The position numbers and the translations under genes were made by a program. DNA of 64,000 nucleotides from Oscillospiraceae bacterium (GTDB lineage Bacteria > Bacillota > Clostridia > Oscillospirales > Oscillospiraceae). Positions 8,649 to 19,170 of this stretch are shown here, piece by piece. The notes under the pieces were generated by a model. It made no database searches and was not told where the DNA came from. It was given only the letters and a program-made list of their open reading frames with translations. The stretch spans positions 38,489 to 102,488 of the forward strand of contig CAJGCI010000001.1 in the NCBI GenBank assembly GCA_904501855.1, given 5' to 3'. Numbering within the stretch: the stretch's first letter is position 1; each line of letters starts with the position of its first letter.

Positions 8649-8990
8649 TCAGGACATCTTATCGGCCATCCGTCCACCGCCAAGAATATGGAAGTGAAGA
8701 TGATGTACGGTCTGTCCGGCATCATCACCTATATTGGAAACGACGCGGTATCCGTTATCTAGTCTCTCCTGTTTCGCAATTTTGGCAACTGCTTCAAGAC
8801 ACTTTGCCGCATATACGGAATTGTCTGAATTCAGTTCTGCTACGGATGCGATATGCTCTTTGGGGACGACTAGGATATGAGTAGGCATCTGAGGATTGAT
8901 GTCACGAAAGGCAAACACATAGTCATCCTCATACACCTTGGTTGACGGGATCTCACCGTCGATGATTTTACAAAACAGGCAATTATCCAT
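8649..8990 (-). CDS. HIT-family purine nucleotide hydrolase (HinT-like)
   Basis: A 113-residue histidine-triad protein, close to the usual size of HinT. It starts CLFCKIIDGEIPS and ends with HHLHFHILGG, the HxHxH triad that hydrolyses nucleoside phosphoramidates. It lies 18 bases after alaS on the same strand and shares its terminator. HinT proteins hydrolyse aminoacyl-adenylates, so the pairing with an aminoacyl-tRNA synthetase is suggestive. Confidence 0.92.
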   Translation of the reverse strand: MDNCLFCKIIDGEIPSTKVYEDDYVFAFRDINPQMPTHILVVPKEHIASVAELNSDNSVYAAKCLEAVAKIAKQERLDNGYRVVSNIGDDAGQTVHHLHFHILGGGRMADKMS

Positions 8991-9008
8991 GAATGAAACT
9001 CCTTCCGA

Positions 9009-11663
9009 TTATTTGTTTATTCCCAGTTTTTCAGCTACGAAATCGTCGACCGTGGCAAGTGCGTCATCGGTCTTCAGCACATCGGTGCCGCCGCCCATCG
9101 CGGAATCCGGACGTCCGCCGCCTTTTCCTCCGGCCACAGCGGAAACAGATTTCACCAGTTCACCGGCTTTAATCCCTTTTGCTACCGCTTCTTTGCCGCA
9201 GACAGCCACAAAGGAAACTTTCTCGCCCTGGATCGTTGCAAGAACGGCAACCGCATCCGGCTCACGGTCGCGAATCATATCACCCATACGACGAAGATCA
9301 TTGGGTGTCAGGTCCGAATTGGTGATCGTAATGACCTTGATCCCGCCGATATTCTTCGCAGCAAATAGAACACGTTCTGTATCACCGGACATCATTTTGT
9401 CCTTCATCTGATCGACCTGCTGACTCATAGTCTTCATTTCATCAACGATACTGTGAGCTCTTGCAAGCAGATCCGCAGGTTTTGTCTTCATGATCTCAGC
9501 GACGGTCATGGTAACCTGATATACCTGTTCCGCTTCCTTCAGGAAACGTTTTCCCGTAATCGCTTCGATACGGCGAACACCGGATGCAACGGAACTTTCA
9601 GAAATGATCCGGAACGATCCGATCTTGGCGGTATTGTCAACATGAGTTCCGCCGCACAGTTCCATGGAGTAGTCGCCCATACTGACAACGCGAACATTCT
9701 GGCTGTATTTTTCGCCGAACAGAGCCATGGCACCTTTTTTCTTTGCGTCATCAATGCTCATTTCCTCCGTAACGACATCATAACCGTCCAGAATCACATT
9801 ATTGACTTTCGAAATGACCTGATTCAGATCTTCGCTGCTTACCGCCTCAAAATGAGTAAAGTCAAAGCGGAGATAATCCTCGGAGACATAGGAGCCGGCC
9901 TGCTGAACATGATTGCCCAGCACTTCACGGAGCGCAGCATGCATCAGATGCGTGGCGGAATGGGCTCTCATGATGGATTTGCGTCTGTCGGAATTGACGC
10001 ATGCCTCCACCGTGTCATCCACATGGAAAGATCCTTTCTCCATATGACCGTGATGAAGGAATTTTCCTGCTTTGTCCTTCTGTACATTTTCCACGATAAA
10101 AAGGCTGTCACCCAGCTTAATCACACCGTTATCCGCGCTCTGACCGCCCATCTCCGCATAGAACGGAGTCTTGTCCAGTACAATGATGCCCTCATCCTGG
10201 TCCGAGATGGTTCCTGTGATCTCATCCCCGCGAACCAGTGCAAGAATCGTTCCTTCATCCACCAGTTTTCCATAACCGGTAAATTCCGTCGGTGTATTGT
10301 CCAAGCCGAGATCGATGCCTGCCCAGGCAAGGTCGCCAAGCTTCTTTCTGGCTTCTCTGGCCTGTTTTTTCTGCTCTTTCATCAGAGCATCAAAGGTTTC
10401 CGTATCCACGTCCATTCCCTGCTCTCCGGCCATCTCGTTGGTCAGATCCACGGGGAATCCATAGGTATCATACAGTTTAAATGCATTTTCTCCCGAGAAC
10501 ACATTTGATCCGGACTTCTTGTCTTCCGCCAACATTTCTTCAAAGATCTTAATACCGGAATCCAGAGTTCTCTCAAAAGTCTCTTCCTCGGTTTTGATCA
10601 CTCGCAGGATGAAGTCCTGTCTCTCCCGCAGTTCGGGATAGGCACATTCATTTTCCTTTACAATGGTCTCAACGATCTTATAAAGGAATGGCTCGTTCAT
10701 TCCCAACAGTTTTCCATGACGGGAGGCACGACGCAGGATCCGGCGCAGCACATAACCTCTCCCCTCGTTAGACGGCAGGATGCCGTCACTGATCATCATG
10801 GTGGCAGATCTGGTATGATCGACAATGATACGAAGAGAAACATCAGCATCATCGTTTTCATGGTAATGCACGCCGGTCAGTTCCGAAACACGGCCGGTGA
10901 TATTGCGGACGGTATCCACATCGAACAGAGAGCCGACGTTCTGGCTGACGCAGGCAAGACGCTCCAGTCCCATACCGGTATCGATATTCTTTTGAGCAAG
11001 ATCAGAGTAGTTTCCCTTGCCGTCATTATAGAACTGGGAGAAAACAATATTCCAGACTTCGATATACCGGTCACAGTCACATCCCACCGTGCAGTCCGGT
11101 TTACCGCAGCCATGTTCCGGTCCGCGATCATAATACACTTCGCTACAGGGGCCGCACGGGCCGGATCCGTGTTCCCAGAAGTTGTCTTCTTTTCCAAAAC
11201 GGAAAATACGGTCAGCATCGATTCCGATCTCATCATGCCAGATATTCCATGCTTCATCATCATCCAGATAAACAGAAGGATAGAGACGGTCCGGTTCCAG
11301 TCCAACCCATTCCGGACTGGTGAGAAATTCCCAGGTCCATGCAATGGCTTCGGATTTAAAGTAGTCACCGAAGGAAAAATTGCCGAGCATCTCAAAATAG
11401 GTTCCGTGACGGTCGGTCTTGCCGATGTTATCGATATCCGGAGTGCGGATACACTTCTGACAGGTGCAGACGCGGCGTCTGGGAGGTTCTTCTTCGTTGG
11501 TGAACCATGTCTTCATCGGTGTCATACCGGCGTTGATCAGAAGGATGCTCTTGTCGTTCTGCGGAACCAGTGAAAAGCTGGGTAGCCGCAGATGATCCTT
11601 CGACTCAAAAAATCTGAGGAACATTTCCCTCAATTCGTTCAATCCATACTCTTTGTGTGCCAT
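9009..11663 (-). CDS. alaS: Alanyl-tRNA synthetase
   Basis: Charges tRNA-Ala. The 884-residue product has the class II catalytic core (LRLPSFSLVPQNDKSILLINAGM), the editing domain with HSATHLMH and CGGTHV zinc/editing motifs, and a DHHA1 C-terminal domain ending in the GGGRPDSAMGGG glycine-rich segment. The start is the second ATG of ATGATG at 11661-11666, with GGAGG five bases upstream. The reading frame stays open through the T-box leader, but that upstream part is regulatory RNA. Expression is controlled by the T-box. Confidence 0.96.
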   Translation of the reverse strand: MAHKEYGLNELREMFLRFFESKDHLRLPSFSLVPQNDKSILLINAGMTPMKTWFTNEEEPPRRRVCTCQKCIRTPDIDNIGKTDRHGTYFEMLGNFSFGDYFKSEAIAWTWEFLTSPEWVGLEPDRLYPSVYLDDDEAWNIWHDEIGIDADRIFRFGKEDNFWEHGSGPCGPCSEVYYDRGPEHGCGKPDCTVGCDCDRYIEVWNIVFSQFYNDGKGNYSDLAQKNIDTGMGLERLACVSQNVGSLFDVDTVRNITGRVSELTGVHYHENDDADVSLRIIVDHTRSATMMISDGILPSNEGRGYVLRRILRRASRHGKLLGMNEPFLYKIVETIVKENECAYPELRERQDFILRVIKTEEETFERTLDSGIKIFEEMLAEDKKSGSNVFSGENAFKLYDTYGFPVDLTNEMAGEQGMDVDTETFDALMKEQKKQAREARKKLGDLAWAGIDLGLDNTPTEFTGYGKLVDEGTILALVRGDEITGTISDQDEGIIVLDKTPFYAEMGGQSADNGVIKLGDSLFIVENVQKDKAGKFLHHGHMEKGSFHVDDTVEACVNSDRRKSIMRAHSATHLMHAALREVLGNHVQQAGSYVSEDYLRFDFTHFEAVSSEDLNQVISKVNNVILDGYDVVTEEMSIDDAKKKGAMALFGEKYSQNVRVVSMGDYSMELCGGTHVDNTAKIGSFRIISESSVASGVRRIEAITGKRFLKEAEQVYQVTMTVAEIMKTKPADLLARAHSIVDEMKTMSQQVDQMKDKMMSGDTERVLFAAKNIGGIKVITITNSDLTPNDLRRMGDMIRDREPDAVAVLATIQGEKVSFVAVCGKEAVAKGIKAGELVKSVSAVAGGKGGGRPDSAMGGGTDVLKTDDALATVDDFVAEKLGINK

Positions 11664-11674
11664 CATAACCTCCA

Positions 11675-11901
11675 AAAAAACAAAAACTCCGCCCCCTGAC
11701 AGGGGCGAAGCATAATCTACTCGCGGTACCACCCTGATTGTTCCATTCGGAACATCTCCAGTGCCCTTTAACGGAGGCAAACCGTCAAGTGCTGAATGAA
11801 GCTCAGGAGTGGCCAAAAATGTTTCCGATGGAAGCTCTCACCGTTCTTCCTCGCTGTGATCTTTCACATTTCTTCGTTCCGTCATTGCTTTTAACAAATA
11901 T
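11675..11901 (-). promoter_or_regulatory. T-box riboswitch of alaS
   Basis: The leader contains the invariant T-box sequence AGGGTGGTACCGCG (minus strand, 11722-11735), followed by the terminator that competes with the antiterminator. It responds to uncharged tRNA, here presumably tRNA-Ala. A GCU in the Stem I segment (TGAGCTTCA on the minus strand) is a candidate specifier, but I did not fold the RNA. Confidence 0.9.
11677..11707 (-). terminator. T-box regulated terminator upstream of alaS
   Basis: CGCCCC and GGGGCG close a hairpin (11690-11707) followed on the minus strand by GAGTTTTTGTTTTTTT and then the alaS ribosome binding site. Confidence 0.85.
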
Positions 11902-11907
11902 AGTGAG

Positions 11908-11935
11908 ATTTTAGCATAAAATCATTGTTTGTCAA
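11908..11935 (-). promoter_or_regulatory. Promoter of the alaS T-box transcript
   Basis: TTGACA (11930-11935) and TAAAAT (11908-11913) on the minus strand with a 16-base spacer. It ends immediately before the leader and directly abuts the end of the U32 gene. Confidence 0.75.
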
Positions 11936-11937
11936 TA

Positions 11938-13140
11938 TTACTTCATTTTTCGAAGAAGAGATAACGGCTCACAGTAAAACGGCAGTTTCATTCGCAGCGT
12001 CATCGTCGCATGGGGAGCGCTTTCGATCGCCTCTCCCTCACTGTCTTCCATATGATCCACTGTGAAAGTAAACGGTTCGTGATCCTTTGTGAGAAGATCC
12101 ACCTGATCCCCAAGTGAAAACTTATTTCTCTGAGAAAGCACGGCATTTCCCTCCGGATCACATTCCAGCACCACGGCACACACATCCGCATCTGAGAAAT
12201 AGGATGCCTCCTCGTAATGCTGTCCGGGATCACCGTAATAGAAACCGGTGCAGTATGGCCGGTGACTGATCATCTCCATTTCGCGGATCCAGCATTCAGC
12301 AGGTTGTTTCCCCTCTTTCACACTGTCGAGAGCATGGCGGTATGCGTTGGTAACCGCAGCAGCATAATAGGCGGATTTCATCCGGCCTTCAATTTTAAAA
12401 CTGGAAATCCCGGCATCCGCCAGCTCATCCAGGTGCTCGATCATGCACATATCATGTGAGTTCATGATATGTGTTCCTCCATCTTCCGTGATCTCGAAAT
12501 ACTCACCGGGTCTCTGCTCCTCCACCAGATGATATTTCCATCGGCACGGCTGCGCGCAGGCGCCGCGGTTTGCATCCCGTCCAGTCAGATAATTGGAAAG
12601 AAGGCAGCGCCCGGAAAAAGAGACGCACATGGCTCCATGAACAAATGCTTCCATCTCAAGATCATCCGGAATATTCCGACGGATCCGGCGGATCTCTTCC
12701 ATGGTAGTTTCACGGGCAAGAACGACGCGTTTGGCGCCCATATCATACAATACATTTGCCGTTTCACTGTTGAGAACTCCAAGCTGAGTGCTGATATGAA
12801 GAGAGACAGTGGGAGCATACTTTTTTGCCAGAGCCATTACTCCGAGATCTGCAACGATCAGTGCATCCACACCGGATTCCTGCAGAAAGGAAAGATAGTC
12901 CGGCAGAAGATCCACTTCACCTTCATGGGGGATGGTATTGACCGTCACATGCACATCGACATTTTTTTCATGTGCCATCTGAACGGCCTTAGGCAGTGCT
13001 TTGGAATCAAAATTGCCCGCAGCCGCGCGCATCCCAAATTCTTCTCCCGCCAGGTATACGGCATCCGCTCCATAATGCAGGACCATTTCCAGTCGTTCCA
13101 TATTTCCTGCCGGAGCCAGCAATTCCAGTTTTTGAGACAT
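11938..13140 (-). CDS. U32-family peptidase-like protein (TrhP/YegQ type)
   Basis: A 400-residue protein with the U32 start KLELLAPAGNMERLEMVLHY and the family signature EAFVHGAMCVSFSGRCLLSNYLTGRDANRG, with later conserved cysteines (CAQPC). E. coli TrhP (YegQ) and B. subtilis homologues of this length are needed for 5-hydroxyuridine formation at tRNA position 34, so tRNA hydroxylation is the likely role rather than collagen degradation. Only one U32 gene is present here. It is 66 bases downstream of mltG, with a terminator in between. Confidence 0.85.
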   Translation of the reverse strand: MSQKLELLAPAGNMERLEMVLHYGADAVYLAGEEFGMRAAAGNFDSKALPKAVQMAHEKNVDVHVTVNTIPHEGEVDLLPDYLSFLQESGVDALIVADLGVMALAKKYAPTVSLHISTQLGVLNSETANVLYDMGAKRVVLARETTMEEIRRIRRNIPDDLEMEAFVHGAMCVSFSGRCLLSNYLTGRDANRGACAQPCRWKYHLVEEQRPGEYFEITEDGGTHIMNSHDMCMIEHLDELADAGISSFKIEGRMKSAYYAAAVTNAYRHALDSVKEGKQPAECWIREMEMISHRPYCTGFYYGDPGQHYEEASYFSDADVCAVVLECDPEGNAVLSQRNKFSLGDQVDLLTKDHEPFTFTVDHMEDSEGEAIESAPHATMTLRMKLPFYCEPLSLLRKMK

Positions 13141-13165
13141 AAGAACACTCTTTCATACTTCCAAC

Positions 13166-13190
13166 GAAAAAGCCGGGGAATTCCCCGGCT
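13166..13190 (-). terminator. Intrinsic terminator of mltG
   Basis: AGCCGGGGAATTCCCCGGCT (13171-13190) is a perfect palindrome followed on the minus strand by TTTTCG. Confidence 0.85.
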
Positions 13191-13206
13191 CTTTCTGATG
13201 TTTTGA

Positions 13207-14421
13207 TTAATACTGCTGTGTTGCAACGAAGGCATTGAATTCGCTTGCTGTAGTAAAGAAGCGATGTGTACCGGTCTCGGTATCCAATGCATAGAAATAG
13301 TAGTCCGTATCCGAGGGATTCAGTGCCGCACGGATCGAAGCCATACCGGGATTGCAGATTGCCGTAGGCGGCAGTCCCGTCTGAAGGCGCGTGTTATACG
13401 GACTGTCGGAGTCAAGCATGTCCTGCGTCGGAGCACCTTCATGATCCTGATACAGATAGAGGATCGTAGAGTCAATCTGAATCGGCATGCCGGCATTGAT
13501 ACGGTTGTAGATGACCGATGCGATGATGGCACGTTCATTGTCATTTGCAGCTTCTTTTTCGATCATGGAAGCCACTTTAATGATTCCGGCAAGAGCATAG
13601 CCGCTCTCATCTGCCTTCTGAAGGATCTCCGCTGTCATGCGCTCACGGAAATTGGAAAGGAAAACATCCACTGCGCTGGCCGGTTCCATTCCCGTATAGA
13701 ACTGATAGGTATCCGGAAACAGATAGCCTTCCAGTCGTGTTGGATCGCCCTTCTTGTTGGGATCAACGAAATCATACTGAAAATCAACGTTCGCCGCAGC
13801 ATCCATGAGTGAATCAAAATCACAGACATCGTTCTCTTCCAGGGTCTTGAACATCTGTGCCATGGTATAACCTTCCGGTATCGTCACTTCCGTAGTCAGC
13901 ATGGCATTGGAGCCGGTCTGCATTTTCTTGACAATAGCACGGTAATCATAGGTCGTTTTCATCTCGTAAGAACCGGGATCCAGTTTCGTAGCTGCATGTG
14001 AAAAACTGCAGAACAGCTTAAACAGGCCCTTATACTCGATGATGCCTTCATTTTTCAATTCTTTGGCAACATAATTGATGTCACATTTGGAAACGTTATT
14101 TCCGTCCTCATCCGTAGTCTTTTCAAAGATATCCGTCGGAAGTGTAACAACAGCTGTTTTATCATCCTTGTTCAGAGCCAGAACATCCGAGGCTGCCATC
14201 CATGTCAGGCAGGCAATGATCACACTGATGCTGACGACGAAAAGGAAATACATGATACCGCCCATGCATCCGGTTCGGCCCTGACGGTTTTGACGAATGG
14301 GACGGTAATCACGTTCAGAATCCTCCCGGAAATCGGTAAAATCCTGATCCACTTGTTCCGATACGTTTTTATTCTCTTCATTTTTGGAAAAAGACTGAAA
14401 CGTAAACTTCTCTTCTGCCAT
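13207..14421 (-). CDS. mltG: Endolytic transglycosylase MltG
   Basis: Cleaves nascent peptidoglycan glycan strands and sets their length. In the 404-residue protein, a charged cytoplasmic N-terminus of about 55 residues is followed by one transmembrane helix (IMYFLFVVSISVIIACL) and then a LysM-like subdomain and the YceG/MltG catalytic domain. The sequence MIEKEAAND contains the catalytic glutamate, and YNTRLQTGLPPTAICNPG is the conserved distal motif. Co-directional with tmk 13 bases upstream. Confidence 0.93.
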   Translation of the reverse strand: MAEEKFTFQSFSKNEENKNVSEQVDQDFTDFREDSERDYRPIRQNRQGRTGCMGGIMYFLFVVSISVIIACLTWMAASDVLALNKDDKTAVVTLPTDIFEKTTDEDGNNVSKCDINYVAKELKNEGIIEYKGLFKLFCSFSHAATKLDPGSYEMKTTYDYRAIVKKMQTGSNAMLTTEVTIPEGYTMAQMFKTLEENDVCDFDSLMDAAANVDFQYDFVDPNKKGDPTRLEGYLFPDTYQFYTGMEPASAVDVFLSNFRERMTAEILQKADESGYALAGIIKVASMIEKEAANDNERAIIASVIYNRINAGMPIQIDSTILYLYQDHEGAPTQDMLDSDSPYNTRLQTGLPPTAICNPGMASIRAALNPSDTDYYFYALDTETGTHRFFTTASEFNAFVATQQY

Positions 14422-14434
14422 ACTGTTCTCCTAT

Positions 14435-15106
14435 TTAAATGATTTCCCGTACATATCGGTAAATATCCTCATGGATCTCCTGGACCGTTCTTTCCCGTCC
14501 TTCCGTATCTCTGCACGGGATCCTGGTCCATCCGAAATGATCACAGGCGATCTGCGCTGTTTCGAGACAGCGTTTCAGATAGTTGATATCCTTCTCGTGG
14601 ATATCGGCATTGGTATTTGTCTGAGCCTCCCGTTTTCTCATGCGGGACAGGGATATGTCAATATCCACATCCAGATAGAGCACAAGATCCGGTTTCGGCA
14701 GTTTCATTTTATCAAATTCCAGATCATAGAGCCAGTCGAAATACTCCGACAGCTCATCTTTGTCCATTTTCGCGCCCTGATGGACCGCATTGGAAGTCGT
14801 ATAACGGTCCGCCATGATTAGGGCCCCCTGCTCATACATCGTGCCCCAGTCGCTTTTATAAGAAGCAAAACGATCTACGGAGAAGAATGTAGAAGCAGTA
14901 TATGCATTAACATCATCCGGTTTAGATCCGAACTCACCGTTCAGATACATGCGGATCAGTGCGGAACTTTCCTGATCATATCGCGGGAAGACGATACTGT
15001 GATAGTCCACACCATTTTCCGTAAGACGGTCACAAAGCAGTTTATAGTTCGTGCTTTTGCCGCTGCCGTCAATGCCTTCCAGTACGATTAGTTTGCCTTT
15101 ACTCAT
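14435..15106 (-). CDS. tmk: Thymidylate kinase
   Basis: Phosphorylates dTMP to dTDP. The 223-residue protein has the P-loop GIDGSGKST at residues 11-19, a DRY-type motif (MADRYTTSN) and an arginine-rich LID segment (LSRMRKREAQT). The family normally runs 205-215 residues. It overlaps the end of the tagA-like gene by 8 bases. In many Firmicutes tmk sits with holB, but here the neighbours are wall-related genes. Confidence 0.92.
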   Translation of the reverse strand: MSKGKLIVLEGIDGSGKSTNYKLLCDRLTENGVDYHSIVFPRYDQESSALIRMYLNGEFGSKPDDVNAYTASTFFSVDRFASYKSDWGTMYEQGALIMADRYTTSNAVHQGAKMDKDELSEYFDWLYDLEFDKMKLPKPDLVLYLDVDIDISLSRMRKREAQTNTNADIHEKDINYLKRCLETAQIACDHFGWTRIPCRDTEGRERTVQEIHEDIYRYVREII

Positions 15107-15839
15107 CCTTCGGTCCTTTCAGGCGTCGGCCGGCTGATTTGAACAGGACCTTGGGAAGCTTTGCCATTCTGCGAAACCGGGACGGTTCCTTGTACAGTCG
15201 ATAAAGCCATTCAAGCCCTGCCTTCTGAAATGCATCCGGAGCGCGTTCCACTTCGCCGGAAAAAACATCCAGACAGCCTCCAAGACCGGCCATGATGCCC
15301 ACATCCAGACGGGAAGTATTCTCGTGCATGAAGATTTCCTGTTTTGGAAATCCCAGGCACACAAACAGAAAATCCGGTTTTACGGCATTGATTTCCTCGA
15401 TGACCGGATCTTCCTCTTTGAAATACCCGTCATGAGTACCTACCACTCGAAGGCCAGGGAACATTTCTTCCATGTTCACGCCTGCTTTTTCCGCAATGCC
15501 GGGTTTAGCTCCAAGCAGAAATACACTGCCGTTTCTTTTGGCAAGCTCCTCCAGCATCCTGGTAGCAAAATCGATGCCCGTCACTCTGCCTTCCAGCGGA
15601 GTGCCGAGAATCCTGGCACTGTAGATCACGCCGATGCCGTCCGGTAAAACGATACTGGCTGCGCTGAGTGCATATTGAAGATCCGTATTATGTTCTGCTT
15701 CCAGAACGATTTCAGGATTCGGTGTGACCACATAGGCCGCGTTATGCTGTTCCACCAGCGCCAGCCCCTGCTGTACAGCTTCTTCCAGAGAAATGCTGTC
15801 AAATTTCACACCGAGAACGTCAATTCTCTGATTACTCAA
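15099..15839 (-). CDS. WecG/TagA/CpsF family glycosyltransferase (GT26)
   Basis: Transfers an N-acetylmannosamine(-uronate)-type sugar to a lipid-linked acceptor in wall teichoic acid or related polymer synthesis. The 246-residue protein shows the family motifs TPNPEIVLEAE, LPDGIGV and FLFVCLGFPKQEIFM, with GLGGCLDVFSGEVERAP near the C-terminus. It overlaps both sir2 (ATGA) and tmk. No other teichoic acid genes are seen, so the donor and acceptor are not fixed. Confidence 0.9.
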   Translation of the reverse strand: MSNQRIDVLGVKFDSISLEEAVQQGLALVEQHNAAYVVTPNPEIVLEAEHNTDLQYALSAASIVLPDGIGVIYSARILGTPLEGRVTGIDFATRMLEELAKRNGSVFLLGAKPGIAEKAGVNMEEMFPGLRVVGTHDGYFKEEDPVIEEINAVKPDFLFVCLGFPKQEIFMHENTSRLDVGIMAGLGGCLDVFSGEVERAPDAFQKAGLEWLYRLYKEPSRFRRMAKLPKVLFKSAGRRLKGPKDE

Positions 15840-16552
15840 ATCTGCCCAAAGACCTCCCCGATTTTCTCGTGAATCACCAGATTGGCATACCGATCATACG
15901 GCGTTTCCGAAAGATTCACCAGCACCAGTTTGTTGCCATTGTAGTAATTGATCAGCCCGGCGGCCGGGTACACATTAAGTGAGGTTCCTCCGATGATCAG
16001 AATATCCGCATTGCGGATGTACTGGATCGCACTGGTCATGATCCCGTCATTCAGCGGTTCCTCATAAAGAACGATGTCAGGACGGATAACTCCGCCGCAT
16101 GAGCATTTTGGAACATCCGTACCGTAATTCATCATATCCGCAGGATACTTTCTGCCGCATCTGGAACAGTAAGCACGGAGAATGCTGCCATGCAGTTCCA
16201 GGACGTTTTTACTTCCCGCAGCCTGATGAAGTCCATCGATATTCTGCGTGATGACAGCTCGAAGCTTCCCTTCCTCTTCCAGTTCCGCAAGACGGATATG
16301 GGCACGGTTCGGCTTCACACCCTCAATGACGAGTTTCTCACGATGAAACCGATAATACTCATCCGGATAACGGTTGAAAAAGGAATGACTGAGGATCGTC
16401 TCGGGAGGATAGTCCCATTTCTGATTATAGAGTCCGTCCACGCTCCGGAAATCCGGAATTCCGCTTTCTGTGGAGACACCGGCACCTCCGAAGAAAACGA
16501 TATTGTCGCTTTCCTGGATCCAATCCTTCAATTTCTGGATACTTTCATTCAT
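15836..16552 (-). CDS. NAD-dependent protein deacylase of the sirtuin family
   Basis: The 238-residue sirtuin has the NAD-binding GAGVSTESGIPDFRS motif near residue 23, the catalytic TQNIDGLHQAAG and LELHG region, and a structural zinc site built from CSRCG and CSCGG. It deacetylates or deacylates lysines using NAD. Its stop overlaps the glycosyltransferase start, so the two are likely co-translated. Confidence 0.93.
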   Translation of the reverse strand: MNESIQKLKDWIQESDNIVFFGGAGVSTESGIPDFRSVDGLYNQKWDYPPETILSHSFFNRYPDEYYRFHREKLVIEGVKPNRAHIRLAELEEEGKLRAVITQNIDGLHQAAGSKNVLELHGSILRAYCSRCGRKYPADMMNYGTDVPKCSCGGVIRPDIVLYEEPLNDGIMTSAIQYIRNADILIIGGTSLNVYPAAGLINYYNGNKLVLVNLSETPYDRYANLVIHEKIGEVFGQI

Positions 16553-16634
16553 GATAATCCCTCCAAAAACTGCTAAATATTATACTTCAATCCTCATATT
16601 ATGACAAGCACTGACCGATAATGCTTCCAACAGA

Positions 16635-17453
16635 TCAAAGAAGATACTGTTCAATCGCCACCGCTACTCCATCCTCATCGTTGGAAGGAACCACCTGATC
16701 AGCGATGTCCAGCAGTGCCTTCTTGGAATTCGCTACGGCAAGTCCAAGACCGGCATTCCGAATCAGTTCCATATCATTCTGGGCGTCTCCCACAGCAATG
16801 CATTCAGACAGAGAAATACCGAGATGACTGCAGAGAAGCTTCAGTCCCCTTGCCTTGCTCACACCATTGGCGTTGATCTCCAGAGAATAATCCGAAACAG
16901 ACGTAAAGCTGACCGGGAGATTCTGGATCTCACCGTAGATCATTTCCTTCTCCATGGAGTTGGTAAACAGTAAAAGGATCTTCTCTACCGGCTGCGGATT
17001 TTCCATGAAAACGGGAAAAGGATTCTCGACCGGATCCAGATATCTCCGGTAGGATTCCGCATACTTTCCCACATGGAACTCCTCCGCCCGTTCCGCGATC
17101 CAGGAGGGACAAAGGACATCATTCCGGATAAAGATCAGCGGAAGAATATCATACCCAGCGGAAGCGGCCAGAATCCATTTGATGGTCTCTTCATCGATAT
17201 CATGCCGAAACAGGGTCTTTCCTTCTGTAAGGTCCAGACCGGTGGCACCGGTTCCGATGAGTGCGTAACGCATCCCGCGGACCATATCGATATAAGGTTT
17301 TGTCAGCCGATAGCTCCTGCCTGTGGTAAACACCACGTGCTTCCCGGCTGAAACTGCCTTTTCCATCGCATTGATGGTACGTTCTGTGAGTCTGAGATCA
17401 CTGGTCAGCGCAGTCTCATCCATATCACAGGCAATCAATTTGTAGTCCTGCAT
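16635..17453 (-). CDS. Cof-type HAD-superfamily sugar phosphatase
   Basis: A 272-residue haloacid dehalogenase-type phosphatase. Motif I is CDMDETAL (nucleophile Asp and acid Asp), motif II FTTGRSY, motif III a lysine (GVSKARGLKLL), and motif IV GDAQNDMEL. The type II cap between motifs II and III marks the Cof/YidA group. The start is the ATG at 17451-17453, preceded by GGAGG, just after the guaB terminator. An upstream in-frame start would run into that terminator and is rejected. The substrate is unknown. Confidence 0.9.
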   Translation of the reverse strand: MQDYKLIACDMDETALTSDLRLTERTINAMEKAVSAGKHVVFTTGRSYRLTKPYIDMVRGMRYALIGTGATGLDLTEGKTLFRHDIDEETIKWILAASAGYDILPLIFIRNDVLCPSWIAERAEEFHVGKYAESYRRYLDPVENPFPVFMENPQPVEKILLLFTNSMEKEMIYGEIQNLPVSFTSVSDYSLEINANGVSKARGLKLLCSHLGISLSECIAVGDAQNDMELIRNAGLGLAVANSKKALLDIADQVVPSNDEDGVAVAIEQYLL

Positions 17454-17462
17454 TATTCCTCC

Positions 17463-17490
17463 AAAAAAAGGGCTGCAAAAGCAGCCCTTT
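17463..17490 (-). terminator. Intrinsic terminator of guaB
   Basis: AAAGGGCTGC (17467-17476) and GCAGCCCTTT (17481-17490) form a 10-base-pair stem with a 4-base loop, followed by TTTT on the minus strand. Confidence 0.85.
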
Positions 17491-17499
17491 AAAAGCATA

Positions 17500-19023
<1,524 letters not shown>

Positions 19024-19031
19024 TTAGAATT

Positions 19032-19059
19032 ATTTTATCAGAATAAGGAATGAAGTCAA
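19032..19059 (-). promoter_or_regulatory. Predicted guaB promoter
   Basis: TTGACT (19054-19059) and TAAAAT (19032-19037) on the minus strand with a 16-base spacer. Transcription would start near 19026, about 40 bases before the guaB ATG. Confidence 0.65.
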
Positions 19060-19072
19060 CTAAGGAAAACAA

Positions 19073-19107
19073 CTAAAAATAAAACCTATGAAACAATCTT
19101 TCATAGG
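19073..19107 (-). terminator. Intrinsic terminator of a short orphan transcript upstream of guaB
   Basis: CCTATGAAA (19085-19093) and TTTCATAGG (19099-19107) form a 9-base-pair stem with a 5-base loop. On the minus strand it is followed by TTTTATTTTTAG. No annotated gene ends here. Confidence 0.7.
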
Positions 19108-19164
19108 CTAATTGTACGTTGCAGGCATGGAATCCCGAGTTTTCCAGTGATTTCCATTTATTTT
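19073..19164 (-). ncRNA. Predicted short orphan transcript (small RNA or guaB leader) with an 18-codon ORF
   Basis: It is bounded by a predicted promoter (19171-19199) and the terminator ending near 19073, giving an RNA of about 90 bases. Inside is a small ORF at 19101-19157, reading MEITGKLGIPCLQRTISL, whose TGA stop lies in the 5' arm of the terminator stem. There is no ribosome binding site before its ATG. The RNA could be a free small RNA, or a leader whose terminator controls read-through into guaB. I do not recognise the sequence. Confidence 0.35.
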
Positions 19165-19170
19165 CGAAGA

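Noticed and set aside
11664..11816. N-terminal extension of alaS through the leader
   Set aside because: The extra frame translates the T-box and terminator. A strong GGAGG sits before the ATG at 11663.
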